Source: Mucilaginibacter kameinonensis
GTDB lineage: Bacteria > Bacteroidota > Bacteroidia > Sphingobacteriales > Sphingobacteriaceae
Direction of reading: 5' to 3'
Assembly (NCBI RefSeq): GCF_003675385.1
Contig: NZ_RCWZ01000004.1
Location: 1,054,001-1,118,000, forward strand
Length of the DNA stretch: 64,000 nt
The notes below the pieces were generated by a model that was not told where the DNA came from, made no database searches, and saw only the letters and a list, made by a program, of their open reading frames with translations. Shown here piece after piece: positions 27,801-36,507 of the stretch. Position 1 is the first letter of the stretch. Every line of letters starts with the position of its first letter. Position numbers and translations under genes: made by a program.

Positions 27801-28351
27801 AACGACACCCGGATCACCGAGCCGCTTTTTACATCGAGGATAAACTTGCCATTATTATCGGACACCGTACCGCGCTTGGCGTCATTCACCACGGTAATGC
27901 TTACGCCGGGGAGCGTTACGCCTTTTGCATCGCGCACAGTACCCGTTACAGTAATATCAGCTATGTTTTCGGTTTGACTGTTATTAGCTCCGGCGGCTTC
28001 CTTGATAATGACCGATTTACCATCGATAGTATAGGTTAAAGCTGAGTTTTTGAGGCTGATCTTCAGCACCTCTTCCAACGGGGTGTTTTGAAAATTAACA
28101 TCCAGCGGAGGCACGTTTTTTATGCTCTTTGCCGACCAGAACAGATTGTAGCCGGTTTGTTTATTTATTTCATTGAATATCTGTTTAAGCGTTGCATCAT
28201 TCTGTTTATAAGTGATTTTTTGTGAAAAAACCGCTGCACTTGCCTGCATGAATGCCAGGAAGAGTATAAACGTCGTTATCTTCATGATGAGCAGAAATTT
28301 CTTAGGGTAGCACGAAGGCGTACAAATGTTTGTAGTAAAAATTTTATACAT
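24836..28351 (-). CDS. SusC/RagA-family TonB-linked transporter with STN signalling domain
   Basis: The 1171-residue protein has a long leader and signal peptide (to about 44), then an STN secretin/TonB short N-terminal domain (about 45-115, LKQIFNEINKQTGYNLFWS) that contacts an anti-sigma factor. Next are a CarboxypepD_reg-like domain (about 130-215, TVTGTVRDAKGVTLPGVS), a plug (ASFSILKDASATALYGARGANG) and the barrel. The FecR and ECF sigma genes directly upstream in the same direction complete a trans-envelope signalling chain: substrate binding, STN, FecR, sigma. The ORF start is kept at 28351 because FecR-linked SusC proteins usually show this extended N-terminus; an alternative start is 28285. 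Confidence 0.94.
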   Translation of the reverse strand: MYKIFTTNICTPSCYPKKFLLIMKITTFILFLAFMQASAAVFSQKITYKQNDATLKQIFNEINKQTGYNLFWSAKSIKNVPPLDVNFQNTPLEEVLKISLKNSALTYTIDGKSVIIKEAAGANNSQTENIADITVTGTVRDAKGVTLPGVSITVVNDAKRGTVSDNNGKFILDVKSGSVIRVSFIGFVTQTFTVTSDNKLFNVVLVEDVRQAEEVVITAYGKKERKEAIVGSVTTIKPAELKIPASNLTTALAGQAAGIIAFQGTGQPGQDNAQFFIRGVTTFGYKVDPLILIDNIELTTNDLARLQVDDIASFSILKDASATALYGARGANGVILVATKQGKIGKPQISFRAENSVSQNTQSLKIADPITYMKLYNEATLSRDPYQPTPFDPDKIINTQNTLAKGPGYNPYVYPAVDWLGLLLKKRTSTQRGNLSVSGGTPFARYYVAGSYNVDHGNLAEDAANNNSNNIKFTNYQLRSNVNLNLTKTTEAILRFSGTFSDYNGPLTTDGSFNSDVYKIALHTSPVLFPAYFPADSANRDTKHILFGAPADPGVPYNNPYALLLRGHKTSSESRVLAQIELNQGLNFITNGLNFHGIFSANRYSYFDTNLAYKPFYYNVGSYDKTSNTYSLTWLNQKPGDAIEYLEYFPGTPTISNQVYLQGNFDYARQFGDHNVSATMVLTRQQTVYSNAINPVTHQPDLQYALPHRNLGLAGRAGYNYKSKYFLEFNFGYNGSERFSTEHRYGFFPTIGGGWLVSGEKFFEPLLDIFTRVKVRGSYGLVGNDAISDRRFFYASNVNLNGGAYAAFGTNAGYAHNGATILNYSDPNVTWETSKQANLALEMTLFKNLNITAEFYNYNRYNILQKRSYIPSTSGLEADIYANLGKANSKGIDLSFDYKQTINSSWIVSGRGNFTLATDKYTYYEEPNYPEAYRHFVGQPIRIGYGYIADRLFVDDAEAAASPTQIFSTTGKAPRGGDIKYRDLNGDGIIDNRDQTFIGYPQVPEIVYGYGVSAQYKNFDLSAFFQGQARVSFFVDPNQVSPFVQSTEDYIYGNTQLLQQFADSHWSEEHQDLYATYPRLGTTRNIIENNLQPSTWWLRNGAFMRLKSAEFGYTLPTSVSKRLGLRSLRLYVNGLNLITWSSFKLWDPELGSYGFNYPIQKVYNIGLNVNL

Positions 28352-28539
28352 TTGTTAAAGGCTGTTTTAAGTTGAAATGTTACGACAATTACATTCAGGC
28401 TTTAAAAGCTGATTGGAGCAGGGGCATCGGAAGTGCCTCTGTTCTGCTTTTTATAAACCGCTGATCTGCTATAAGCTATGGGTAGGTATTGGTTTTTCTC
28501 ATACTCTTCTGTTTAGTTTAAATTGGTTTATTGGGATGG

Positions 28540-29694
28540 TTATTTTCTTTTGCTTACGGTTATGGTATTGCCCTGAATGCTAAACCTGGCATCGCCAGTT
28601 TGCTCCATCATTTTTAGTAGGGTTGTGATATTGGCAAAGCGGGTGGTTACGGCGCCAAAGGTTTCCTTTTTCAGGCTTTGATCTTCAAAAACTACATCTA
28701 CATTGTACCAGCGCGATACGCTGCGCATAATGTTTTCCAGCTTTTCATCATCAAAATTGAAATAGCCGTTTTTCCAGGCTATGGCTTCGGTGGTATTGGC
28801 CTCGCTTACATCAAAGGTGTTGGTTAGTTTAGCCTGCTGACCGGGAATCAATATAACTTTACTGCTGGCAGTGGTAACACGTACCGATCCCTGTAATAAA
28901 GTTGTTTTGGTAACCGCATCGTCAGCATACGCGTTAACATCAAAGTGAGTACCCAATACCTCTACTGTTTGGCGGTTGGTTACCACACGGAATGGCAGCT
29001 CCTTGTTGTGCGTAACTTCAAAATAAGCTTCGCCACTCAGTTCAACGCGGCGCTCTTTCTGGCTATTAAAACTTACAGGGAATTTTAGTGAAGTATAAGC
29101 ATTAAGCCAAACCTTTGAACCATCGGGCAAAACCACCTGGTACTGGCCGCCTTTTGGCGTTTCGATGGTATTAAAATCAGATGTGTTAATTTGGTTGCTG
29201 CCTGCCGCACCCGGTAAGTTTTCAGAACGGTCAATAATGGTATACACCAACTGACCATTTGCTGCCTTTGTTACCTTGATTCCGTTTTGATTGGCTATTT
29301 GCCCATTGCCGGCATCAGTAAGAGAAATCTTTTTTCCGTTGGCCAGGGTAAGGATAGCCTTATTACCACCAGGCGGAATATCATTTTTAGTCAATTGCTG
29401 AGTAGCTGCCTTGTTACCGGTAATTTTAGAAACAAACACACCGGCAATACCTAATATCAGCACTACTGATGCCGCCGCAACCCATTTAAAGTAATGCACT
29501 TTGGTTTTAACCGGTTTGGTTTCACGGTTGAGCCGTGCAAGCATGGCCTCACCTACCGCCTCTTCATTTTCGGGAAACTCGGCGTCCTGGTACGCGTTTT
29601 CGCGATACCATTTCAGCAGTTCATCACGCTCGGCTGCCGTAGCAGTATTTTCCCGATACTTTTTAATTAAAATGTAAATACGTTCCTGGTCCAA
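28540..29694 (-). CDS. FecR-family anti-sigma factor
   Basis: A 384-residue inner-membrane protein. It has a cytoplasmic N-terminal sigma-binding region (about 1-65, RENTATAAERDELLKWY), a membrane helix at about 70-90 (WVAAASVVLILGIAGVFVS), a periplasmic FecR domain (TPKGGQYQVVLPDGSKVWLNA, the family hallmark) and a C-terminal DUF4974 (ENIMRSVSRWYNVDVVFED). It would hold the ECF sigma factor encoded upstream and respond to the STN domain of the SusC encoded downstream. The start codon is TTG; the in-frame codons above it run into a stop without another usable start. Confidence 0.93.
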   Translation of the reverse strand: MDQERIYILIKKYRENTATAAERDELLKWYRENAYQDAEFPENEEAVGEAMLARLNRETKPVKTKVHYFKWVAAASVVLILGIAGVFVSKITGNKAATQQLTKNDIPPGGNKAILTLANGKKISLTDAGNGQIANQNGIKVTKAANGQLVYTIIDRSENLPGAAGSNQINTSDFNTIETPKGGQYQVVLPDGSKVWLNAYTSLKFPVSFNSQKERRVELSGEAYFEVTHNKELPFRVVTNRQTVEVLGTHFDVNAYADDAVTKTTLLQGSVRVTTASSKVILIPGQQAKLTNTFDVSEANTTEAIAWKNGYFNFDDEKLENIMRSVSRWYNVDVVFEDQSLKKETFGAVTTRFANITTLLKMMEQTGDARFSIQGNTITVSKRK

Positions 29695-29827
29695 TTGGTT
29701 TTGGTGCTTATATATGTGAGTACATTAAAAAGCACCATACCCTATATGGATTTTTAATTTTTTTGAAAATTAACTGGATTAGCTAAAAGCGTTGTGAAAT
29801 CGCAATAATGAGCGATCTTAAGGGATG

Positions 29828-30418
29828 CTATTTTAAAAGCGAAATGATGGTGTGCAAAGCCACAACTATGCTCCAGCCATAGTTTTTCAGTTCGCCACGG
29901 ATAATTTTAAGGGCGCGGGTAAGGTTGGCCTCAACACCTTTTTCGCTGATCTCTATCCTTTCGGCAATCTCGTTGTTTTTTAAACCCATATCACGGCTGT
30001 AGCGGAATACGAGGCGGCATTTTTCGGGCATTTCCTCAACGATACCGTTGATATACTCCTGTAGAAAAAGCGCGTCGAGTTTGTGCTCGTCATGGGTTAT
30101 ATCTGTAAACTCGTAGTTTTCTTTGGCGAGGTCGGCGCGGCGCTTTTCCTGTTGGTAGTGTTTGAAAACGCTAAACTTTACCGCGGTGGCTAAAAAGGCA
30201 GCGACACTTTGTATTTCAACAGTACCACGACGCTCCCATAATGATAAAAAAACCTCATGTACAAGGTCTTTAGCACCGGCAGTATCTTTACAGTGGTTCC
30301 AGGCAATGCCGAGCATCTTTTTCCAGTACCGCTGGTAAATTTCGGTAAAGGCATCATGATCATCTGCCTGCAGCAATCCTGTTAATTCCTGATCTGTATA
30401 TGTACTGTACTTTGACAT
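29828..30418 (-). CDS. ECF RNA polymerase sigma factor (FecI-like, glycan locus)
   Basis: A 196-residue sigma-70 family protein with region 2 (DAFTEIYQRYWKKMLGIAWNHCKDTAGAKDLVHEVFLSLW, about 18-57, signature core) and region 4 (about 120-175, PEKCRLVFRYSRDMGLKNNEIAERIEIS, helix-turn-helix). The C-terminus is a short hydrophobic tail, common in Bacteroidota sigma factors of this class. It heads the FecR-SusC-SusD set, with a 133-base gap to fecR, and should activate the susC promoter once released by FecR. Confidence 0.94.
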   Translation of the reverse strand: MSKYSTYTDQELTGLLQADDHDAFTEIYQRYWKKMLGIAWNHCKDTAGAKDLVHEVFLSLWERRGTVEIQSVAAFLATAVKFSVFKHYQQEKRRADLAKENYEFTDITHDEHKLDALFLQEYINGIVEEMPEKCRLVFRYSRDMGLKNNEIAERIEISEKGVEANLTRALKIIRGELKNYGWSIVVALHTIISLLK

Positions 30419-30643
30419 TTGCCCCGTTCCGGAGATTCGCGCTCTAATTGGTTACCGGTATCGTCAACAGCGGGAACTGCTCCAAAACCTGGTTACAAAT
30501 ATGCAATATAATTTCAATGAAAAAACTATTTTAACATTATCAATAAATCAAGGGTTTAAGTGTTAAAAACTATCGATGTAAGCAGTTTGTAGAAAATTCC
30601 TATTATCCAAGTAAATGTCTTAAACTCTTTAATTTTCTTGTTT

Positions 30644-32227
30644 TTATAATCCGCCGTCCGGTCCGTCACGCAAATAATTAAACCAATCAAATAAAGCCGT
30701 ACCGCCAGGTTGTTTAGTATTGTACGAAAACAGCCCCGGCCTAACCGCTTTCCAATAGTTATAATTTGATAGTGTGCACGCCTCGCCTAACTGGGTAAAT
30801 ATTTTACCATCCAAGCTATATTGCATTACCGTGATATGATCAAGATTGATAACCAGGCGAAGAAAAACTGTCTTCTGCCCAATGGTAATTCCCTGTTGGA
30901 ACTTACCATTATTATCGGCATAAACATTTAAACCGGTATCTGTTTTAATCAAACCTATTTCATGAATGTAATTGCCCAGCAAGCATAAACCGGCTTTTTG
31001 CCCCGGCGTCATCTGGTCGGCATTTAATGCCGTGGTTATCATTCCGTTTCGGCCCATAAGCTTTTGGTTTATGGTGTTCCTGGCGTATTTATTATTACTG
31101 GCCTGCATAGCCGTAAGTGTTAAGTATCCTTTATGAGTTTTCAGCGACCACTTATCATTTACCGGATTATGGTTCCATTGCCATTGCAGACCCAGCGTTG
31201 TTTTATTAAACTGATCAGAAGTCTGTAAACCAGTTTTGACAGGAAACTTGTTAACCTTCGGTTTAGGATACGTACTTACCGGTTCCCCGATACCATTGCC
31301 GTCGTTATCAATACCTATAAACGGCCAGTCGTTTTGCCATTTTACGGGTTCAAGGTGGCAAACGCGGCCGATAGCGCCTGCATCCTGAAAATGGATAAAC
31401 CATGCCTCACCATTATCCAGTTCAACTATTCCACCTTGGTGCGGGCCATTGATATTGGTTTTCCCCTGCTCTAAAACAATCTTCCGTTCGTAAGGACCAT
31501 AAATGCTTTTACTGCGTAATGCAGTTTCGTAGCCAGTACCTACCCCTCCCTCAGGAATAATGATATAGTAATATCCGTTACGCTTATAAATCTTGGTTCC
31601 CTCGGCAACCGGGCCCTCATAAACGGTTTTACCCGAATCAAGCAGGTGTTTGCCATCGGCACTCATTTTATGTATAATGATAGGGCCCGCCCCTAAACGG
31701 CTATGCCCCAGGTAAGCCTGCCCGTCGGTATCCCAAAACGGGCATGGATCTTCCCAGCCGCCTGTTCGTTTTACTTCTGTAAGCGGGCTCCATTTGCCTG
31801 TCGGATTGGCAGCGGAGCTCATATAAAGTCCTTCATCAGGTGTACAGAAATAAACATAAAACTTACCGTTATGATAACGAAGCGATGGCGCCCAACTGCC
31901 TGCGCCATATTTTTCCATAGTGTTGTACTTTGGGTCAAGATCTAACCTGTTGTACACTTGCCCTATAATTCTCCAGTTCACCAGATCGGCCGACTGGAGT
32001 ACAGGCATCCCCATAAAGTGAAAATCGGAACAGACCATGTAGAAACTACCTCCAACCCTAATTACATCTGGGTCGGAGTAGTCGGCGTTAATAATGGGAT
32101 TTTTATAGGTTCCGTTGAGCTGATCGCCCCAGGCACCGGGGTGCCTTTGTTGTGCATGAAGTTGATTATTAGCGCTGGTCAGCGTTAAAAACAAAACAGT
32201 TATTCCTGTCAGCAGGGTTCTTATCAT
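30644..32227 (-). CDS. Glycoside hydrolase family 43 with C-terminal GH43_C2 domain
   Basis: A secreted (signal peptide to about residue 25, LHA-QQ) five-bladed propeller enzyme of about 527 residues. GH43 catalytic residues are visible: base Asp in NADYSDPDVIRVG, pKa-modulating Asp in WEDPCPFWD, and acid Glu in GPVAEGTKIYK. The C-terminal part (about 330-520) is the concanavalin-like beta-sandwich of beta-xylosidase/arabinosidase members. The open frame can be extended to a TTG at 32248, but the ATG at 32227 starts directly at MIRTLLTG, the signal peptide. The upstream AraC gene stops 14 bases away, so they are co-transcribed. Likely removes arabinose or xylose; not decidable from sequence. 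Confidence 0.92.
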   Translation of the reverse strand: MIRTLLTGITVLFLTLTSANNQLHAQQRHPGAWGDQLNGTYKNPIINADYSDPDVIRVGGSFYMVCSDFHFMGMPVLQSADLVNWRIIGQVYNRLDLDPKYNTMEKYGAGSWAPSLRYHNGKFYVYFCTPDEGLYMSSAANPTGKWSPLTEVKRTGGWEDPCPFWDTDGQAYLGHSRLGAGPIIIHKMSADGKHLLDSGKTVYEGPVAEGTKIYKRNGYYYIIIPEGGVGTGYETALRSKSIYGPYERKIVLEQGKTNINGPHQGGIVELDNGEAWFIHFQDAGAIGRVCHLEPVKWQNDWPFIGIDNDGNGIGEPVSTYPKPKVNKFPVKTGLQTSDQFNKTTLGLQWQWNHNPVNDKWSLKTHKGYLTLTAMQASNNKYARNTINQKLMGRNGMITTALNADQMTPGQKAGLCLLGNYIHEIGLIKTDTGLNVYADNNGKFQQGITIGQKTVFLRLVINLDHITVMQYSLDGKIFTQLGEACTLSNYNYWKAVRPGLFSYNTKQPGGTALFDWFNYLRDGPDGGL

Positions 32228-32240
32228 ATGGTTTATACGG

Positions 32241-33137
32241 TTAGGCAATATCGTTATGTTTACGAAACTTCTGCCTGTATTTTGATGGTGATAGGCCGTT
32301 TATCTGGGTAAATAACCTCGAAAAATAATATTGATCGTCAAAGCCCAGGTCGGCGCAAATGCTTTTGATATTACGATTGTCAAAACTCAGGTACCCGGCC
32401 GCCTTCTGGATCTTAAGCTTATTAAAATATTTTATGGGCGACATGCCCGTCTCCTTTTTAAACCGCGCCGAATAATAGGCTGGCGGCAAACCCTGCTGGG
32501 CAGCCAGTTCTTTTACCTCATATTTTTGACCGATGTTGTTTCTCATGAAGACGATGGATTTGCTGATGGCATCCGCATCGCGCTCAATTTGTTCCTTTTT
32601 TTCATGATAAACCAGCGAAGTAATGAAATGCAATAAGTAAAAATTCATTTTCTCTATCTCCCGCTGATCATATCCTTTTTCGGAGATGCGGCAGATCTCG
32701 TCAAAAACCTTGATGCGATTTTCATCATAAGGTACCCAATGAACCATTTGCCGCCCGTTTAAAAGTGAGCGGTTATAAAGTCCGGCCGCCAGTTCCCCTT
32801 TAAAATTTACCCAATATATACTCCAGGGATCGGCAGCCGAACTTTCATACCGGTATGGCGTTTTGGGAGGAATGATTATAAAATCATTCGACCGCAATTC
32901 ATATTCCTTGTCTTTAAGGTTAATTGTTCCGGTGCCCTCCGTGCAATAGATCAATGTATAATCATTACTGCCCGATCTTCGCCCAGGGGAATTATTAACC
33001 GCCCGGGGGAAATACCCTGCGGCGGTTAATAACATATTCCTGTTCATGGGGTTATCGGCAACCTGTTGTTTGATATGCGCAGGCAACACCACCAGTGCGT
33101 GGCCCTTTACCTTCTTTCCTTTCGCTGCAATTTCCAT
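32241..33137 (-). CDS. AraC-family transcriptional regulator
   Basis: A 298-residue cytoplasmic regulator. It has an N-terminal cupin-like sugar-binding domain (about 40-150, YTLIYCTEGTGTINLKDKEYELRSNDFIIIPPKTPYRYES) and a C-terminal double helix-turn-helix (about 195-292, ELAAQQGLPPAYYSARFKKETGMSPIKYF; ICADLGFDDQYYFSRLFTQ). It sits between GH2 (27-base gap) and GH43 (14-base overlap-free junction) in one direction and probably activates these enzyme genes in response to a monosaccharide. Confidence 0.93.
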   Translation of the reverse strand: MEIAAKGKKVKGHALVVLPAHIKQQVADNPMNRNMLLTAAGYFPRAVNNSPGRRSGSNDYTLIYCTEGTGTINLKDKEYELRSNDFIIIPPKTPYRYESSAADPWSIYWVNFKGELAAGLYNRSLLNGRQMVHWVPYDENRIKVFDEICRISEKGYDQREIEKMNFYLLHFITSLVYHEKKEQIERDADAISKSIVFMRNNIGQKYEVKELAAQQGLPPAYYSARFKKETGMSPIKYFNKLKIQKAAGYLSFDNRNIKSICADLGFDDQYYFSRLFTQINGLSPSKYRQKFRKHNDIA

Positions 33138-33164
33138 TCTTCAACAGGCTAAACGGCACTCCGG

Positions 33165-36110
33165 TTATTTGGTATTATTATAAGGTTCGGCTATCAGCTT
33201 TATACCATCGTTACCCAAAGCGGCAGCATCAAATTCAATTTTAACTGTTTTGGTTTCGCCTTTCAACAACATGAAATAATTATCGCTCATAATAGCCGGC
33301 AAAATTTGTTCGCCGTTAGATGTCCTTATTGCCTGCACCCTGATGCCAAAAGCTACAGCCTTTGATGATGCAGGATTAGTTACCTGGGCCGTGATGTAAT
33401 ATTTACCATCGGCTTTAACAGTTTTATAACCGGTTTTCAAATCAACCTTTGGCAAGGTGTTCAAAGCTGTATAATCTTTACGTTTGTTACCTCTCCAGTA
33501 AAAATTATCAGACACCGGTTTACCCGCATTATCGCTAAGTTTTAACTTGATAAAGTGCACATCCGAAAGACCTTCGCTGGCTACATCGCCCTGGTAAACT
33601 TCAAAATTGTAAAGCGAATAGCCCCAGTAGGTAGCACGTTCAACGCCCTGCATTTTTACATAACGCGCGGTTACTTCCGGAAACATGATCTTTTGCTCGC
33701 CCTGCCTGCCATCATCGGTGCCATAAACATCATGCCAGTGGCTGGCATCGGTTGATACCTGGATTTTGAAAGCTTTCGCATAGGCATCTTCCCAGCTCAG
33801 GCCAACACCATTAACTACCTCTTCCTTCCCCAGATCAATGTAAACCCACTCACCATCGCTGTAACGGCTTGCCCAGCGTGTACCAGGGTTACCGTCATTT
33901 ATTGCTGATGCATCGCCGTTAGTTGATGATGAGCTCACCACTTTTTTGTTTTTAGCAAGATCGGCCTTATACTGGTTAAATTTCAGATCAAAAGCCGCAC
34001 CCGAGCTATTGGCCGGAGCATCAATTGTTTTTGACTGGCTGTACTGCTTTACAAGGGTACCATCCAGGTTATAAACATCGGCGCTGGCGGTTAAACCATC
34101 AACATCTTTACGGGTTGTGTTGATTACTTTGATGGCATTGGTTACCGGGTTCCATTGGATATGCACCGGCTCACAAGCCTTTTTTACACCCCAGTACGCG
34201 CCGGTAAGATCATAGTAATAATCATAAGTTTGCCATACCATTGATGGGTATGCCGACTGGCTCATCCAGGTCATGATACCCGATGCATCTTCGCCCATGG
34301 CATCCTGCCAGCCTTCATACATGGCTTTATTGCTTTCCAAACTTACAAACTGGGCTTTGCGGCAAAAATCCTCGATGCCTTTTGGTGCGCCATAACCATT
34401 GGCGATGCTTGCTTCGTAGGTATCAGGCCCGGCATTAAATGCCCGCGGACCAAAAAAGTGCTGGTCCCACATCTCATTGCGCGGCCACCAGTTTTCTTTC
34501 GGCATAAATTTTTTGAAGCTTTCAAAATTCACAAACACGGCTGTGCCCAGTTCGGTACGTAAACCCCAGCCTTTGTTGCCTCCTAAACCGGTTGGATAAG
34601 CGGTGAAATAATAACGCGGGTCTTTAGCATCCCAAGGGCCACTGCCAGTAAGGTTTTCGGCATGTGAGTTGGGCTGATACCAGCGGTCACCGCCATCAAA
34701 AGTTGAAAGGTCTTCTTTAAGCCATGCGCTTAAAGGTTGCTCAGGCCAGCCCTCGTTATCGGCACACCAAACGGCAATTGAGGGGTGGTTTCTGAAACGC
34801 TTAATTTTTTCAATGGCGTTAGCATTAAATGTAGTAATATCGGCAGGGAGGTTAGGATTGGCGTTGAGCCAGAAGTCGTCCCAAACCATGATGCCGTATT
34901 TATCACAGGCTTCATAAAATTCTTCATCAGTTGTTGACCCAATCCAGTTACGGATCATGTTAAAGTTCATCTCCTTATGCAGCTTCACTTTATAATCATA
35001 CTCTGCACCACGGCAACGCAGCATGTATTCGCTCATGCCCCAGTCACCGCCCTTTATAAATACCTTGGTGCCATTGATAGCTAAATGCAGTACATGGCCT
35101 ATGGTATCATAGCTATACCGCTTAATACCAAATTTGATATTCTGTACATCCGATACTTCATCGCCAATGCTAACACTCAGCTTGCAGTTATACAGATTAG
35201 GTTCACCATAGCCATTTGGCCACCAAAGTTTAGGGCTGTTGATCATCAGCTGTTCAAAATCGCGTTTGTTGAGCTTAACATCAGTAGTGCCATTGGCATC
35301 AACATAAACCTTTTTCTGGAACTCGATATTACCGGGTGTTATCACGCCTTTTATAATAGCCGCCTGTGAGCTTGAAGTATTATTTTTAACCTCAAGCGCA
35401 ATTGACAGGTCGGCACGGGCATTTGTAGGTAGGTTAGCGCGAATCCAAGGATTTTTAATGGTGACATCGCCGGTATTGCTCAGGTAAACATTATCTGTAA
35501 TGCCCGAGTTAAGTCCCGGCACATATGGCATCCAGTCCCAGCCGGCACTTGACACATAATTGGGGCTGCCCACATTGGCCAATGGTTGTTTTGGTATATA
35601 AACCAAAGCGGTAAGCACATTTTTACCATTACGATTTATTAACGCGGTGATATCAAAATGACCACGCTGCATAAAACCATCAAGCGTACCCAACAACGTG
35701 CCGTTAAGGTAGATATCGGCTTTACGGTTAACGCCCCGAAAATTGAGCCAGGTAGTTTTTTTAGTATAATTTGCCGGTATGCTAAACTCGGTACGGTACC
35801 AAAAACTGCGGTCATATTTTGCTTTATCAACCTTATAAATATTATCGCCAAAGTTTGGGTCTTTCTCTAAACCGGCGGTCACATATGAGGCAAATGTGGT
35901 GCCGGGCACAATGGCGGTAACCCAGCTTTCGGTATTATAACCGGCATCTTTAATTTTTGAAGCATCGGTTATGTCGGCCTGGGGCTTTACCTTCCATTGC
36001 TGACTGGCCGAACTATTGAGCGATACCTCATTGCTTTGCGCCCCGGCAGCCGAATAAAAACATGTAAGAATGACAATTAAAAGTCGTGATAGTGTGATGC
36101 GTTTAATCAT
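33165..36110 (-). CDS. Glycoside hydrolase family 2 with F5/8-type (CBM32-like) module
   Basis: A 981-residue secreted enzyme (signal to about 25). It has an N-terminal jelly roll (WLNFRGVNRKADIYLNG), an Ig-like domain and a TIM barrel (about 340-650) with acid/base Glu453 in WCADNEGWPE and probable nucleophile Glu520 in LRTELG. The sequence around the barrel (MIRNWIGSTTDEEFYEACDKYGIMVWDDFW) resembles exo-beta-D-glucosaminidase/mannosidase-like GH2 members more than LacZ. A discoidin-like module (about 705-830, DGNPGTRWASRYSDGEWVYIDLG) is inserted before the last Ig-like domain and may bind glycan. Substrate unknown; first gene of the GH2-araC-GH43 set. Confidence 0.9.
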   Translation of the reverse strand: MIKRITLSRLLIVILTCFYSAAGAQSNEVSLNSSASQQWKVKPQADITDASKIKDAGYNTESWVTAIVPGTTFASYVTAGLEKDPNFGDNIYKVDKAKYDRSFWYRTEFSIPANYTKKTTWLNFRGVNRKADIYLNGTLLGTLDGFMQRGHFDITALINRNGKNVLTALVYIPKQPLANVGSPNYVSSAGWDWMPYVPGLNSGITDNVYLSNTGDVTIKNPWIRANLPTNARADLSIALEVKNNTSSSQAAIIKGVITPGNIEFQKKVYVDANGTTDVKLNKRDFEQLMINSPKLWWPNGYGEPNLYNCKLSVSIGDEVSDVQNIKFGIKRYSYDTIGHVLHLAINGTKVFIKGGDWGMSEYMLRCRGAEYDYKVKLHKEMNFNMIRNWIGSTTDEEFYEACDKYGIMVWDDFWLNANPNLPADITTFNANAIEKIKRFRNHPSIAVWCADNEGWPEQPLSAWLKEDLSTFDGGDRWYQPNSHAENLTGSGPWDAKDPRYYFTAYPTGLGGNKGWGLRTELGTAVFVNFESFKKFMPKENWWPRNEMWDQHFFGPRAFNAGPDTYEASIANGYGAPKGIEDFCRKAQFVSLESNKAMYEGWQDAMGEDASGIMTWMSQSAYPSMVWQTYDYYYDLTGAYWGVKKACEPVHIQWNPVTNAIKVINTTRKDVDGLTASADVYNLDGTLVKQYSQSKTIDAPANSSGAAFDLKFNQYKADLAKNKKVVSSSSTNGDASAINDGNPGTRWASRYSDGEWVYIDLGKEEVVNGVGLSWEDAYAKAFKIQVSTDASHWHDVYGTDDGRQGEQKIMFPEVTARYVKMQGVERATYWGYSLYNFEVYQGDVASEGLSDVHFIKLKLSDNAGKPVSDNFYWRGNKRKDYTALNTLPKVDLKTGYKTVKADGKYYITAQVTNPASSKAVAFGIRVQAIRTSNGEQILPAIMSDNYFMLLKGETKTVKIEFDAAALGNDGIKLIAEPYNNTK

Positions 36111-36507
36111 TAAGTTTTTAATTAATTTAGGTTGAACTCCGTGCCTGACCCGGTATGGTTAAATTTATAGCAGGCACCTCCATTAAAGGCCTTTGGTTAC
36201 AAGCATGTTTAAGCAATAATTTAGTTAGTTATCGCCTATATGTACATCGAATTGTGCCTTACCCTACATGAAAAGAAAATAATTTCGGGAATGATGTATT
36301 TATATACAGTTAAAAGGTTCAGACAGATACGATTCCGCTGAAAGCGTGGATTTTTATATTATGTTATTAAATTCCCCAAAAGTTACGGGCATAAAAAAGG
36401 AAACGCTTGAAATTAACGTTTCCTTTTTTCTCTGGAGGTTGGGCTTAATTCAAATCAATCGACGGTTTTAAACGAATTACGAAGTGCGCAAAAGTGGATC
36501 ATAAAAA
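36111..36507. other. Intergenic region upstream of the GH2 gene
   Basis: About 400 bases without a gene. The part near 36111-36360 should hold the GH2 promoter, but no clear TAnnTTTG element was found. A terminator lies at 36393-36429 inside a copy of a short repeat also seen at 41886-41966. Confidence 0.5.
36393..36429 (-). terminator. Terminator of the TonB-receptor gene, within a duplicated block
   Basis: AAAAAAGGAAACG (36393-36405) pairs with CGTTTCCTTTTTT (36417-36429), 13 bases, loop 11, with A/T tracts built into the stem ends. The surrounding block 36374-36450 is nearly repeated at 41886-41966. Confidence 0.8.
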
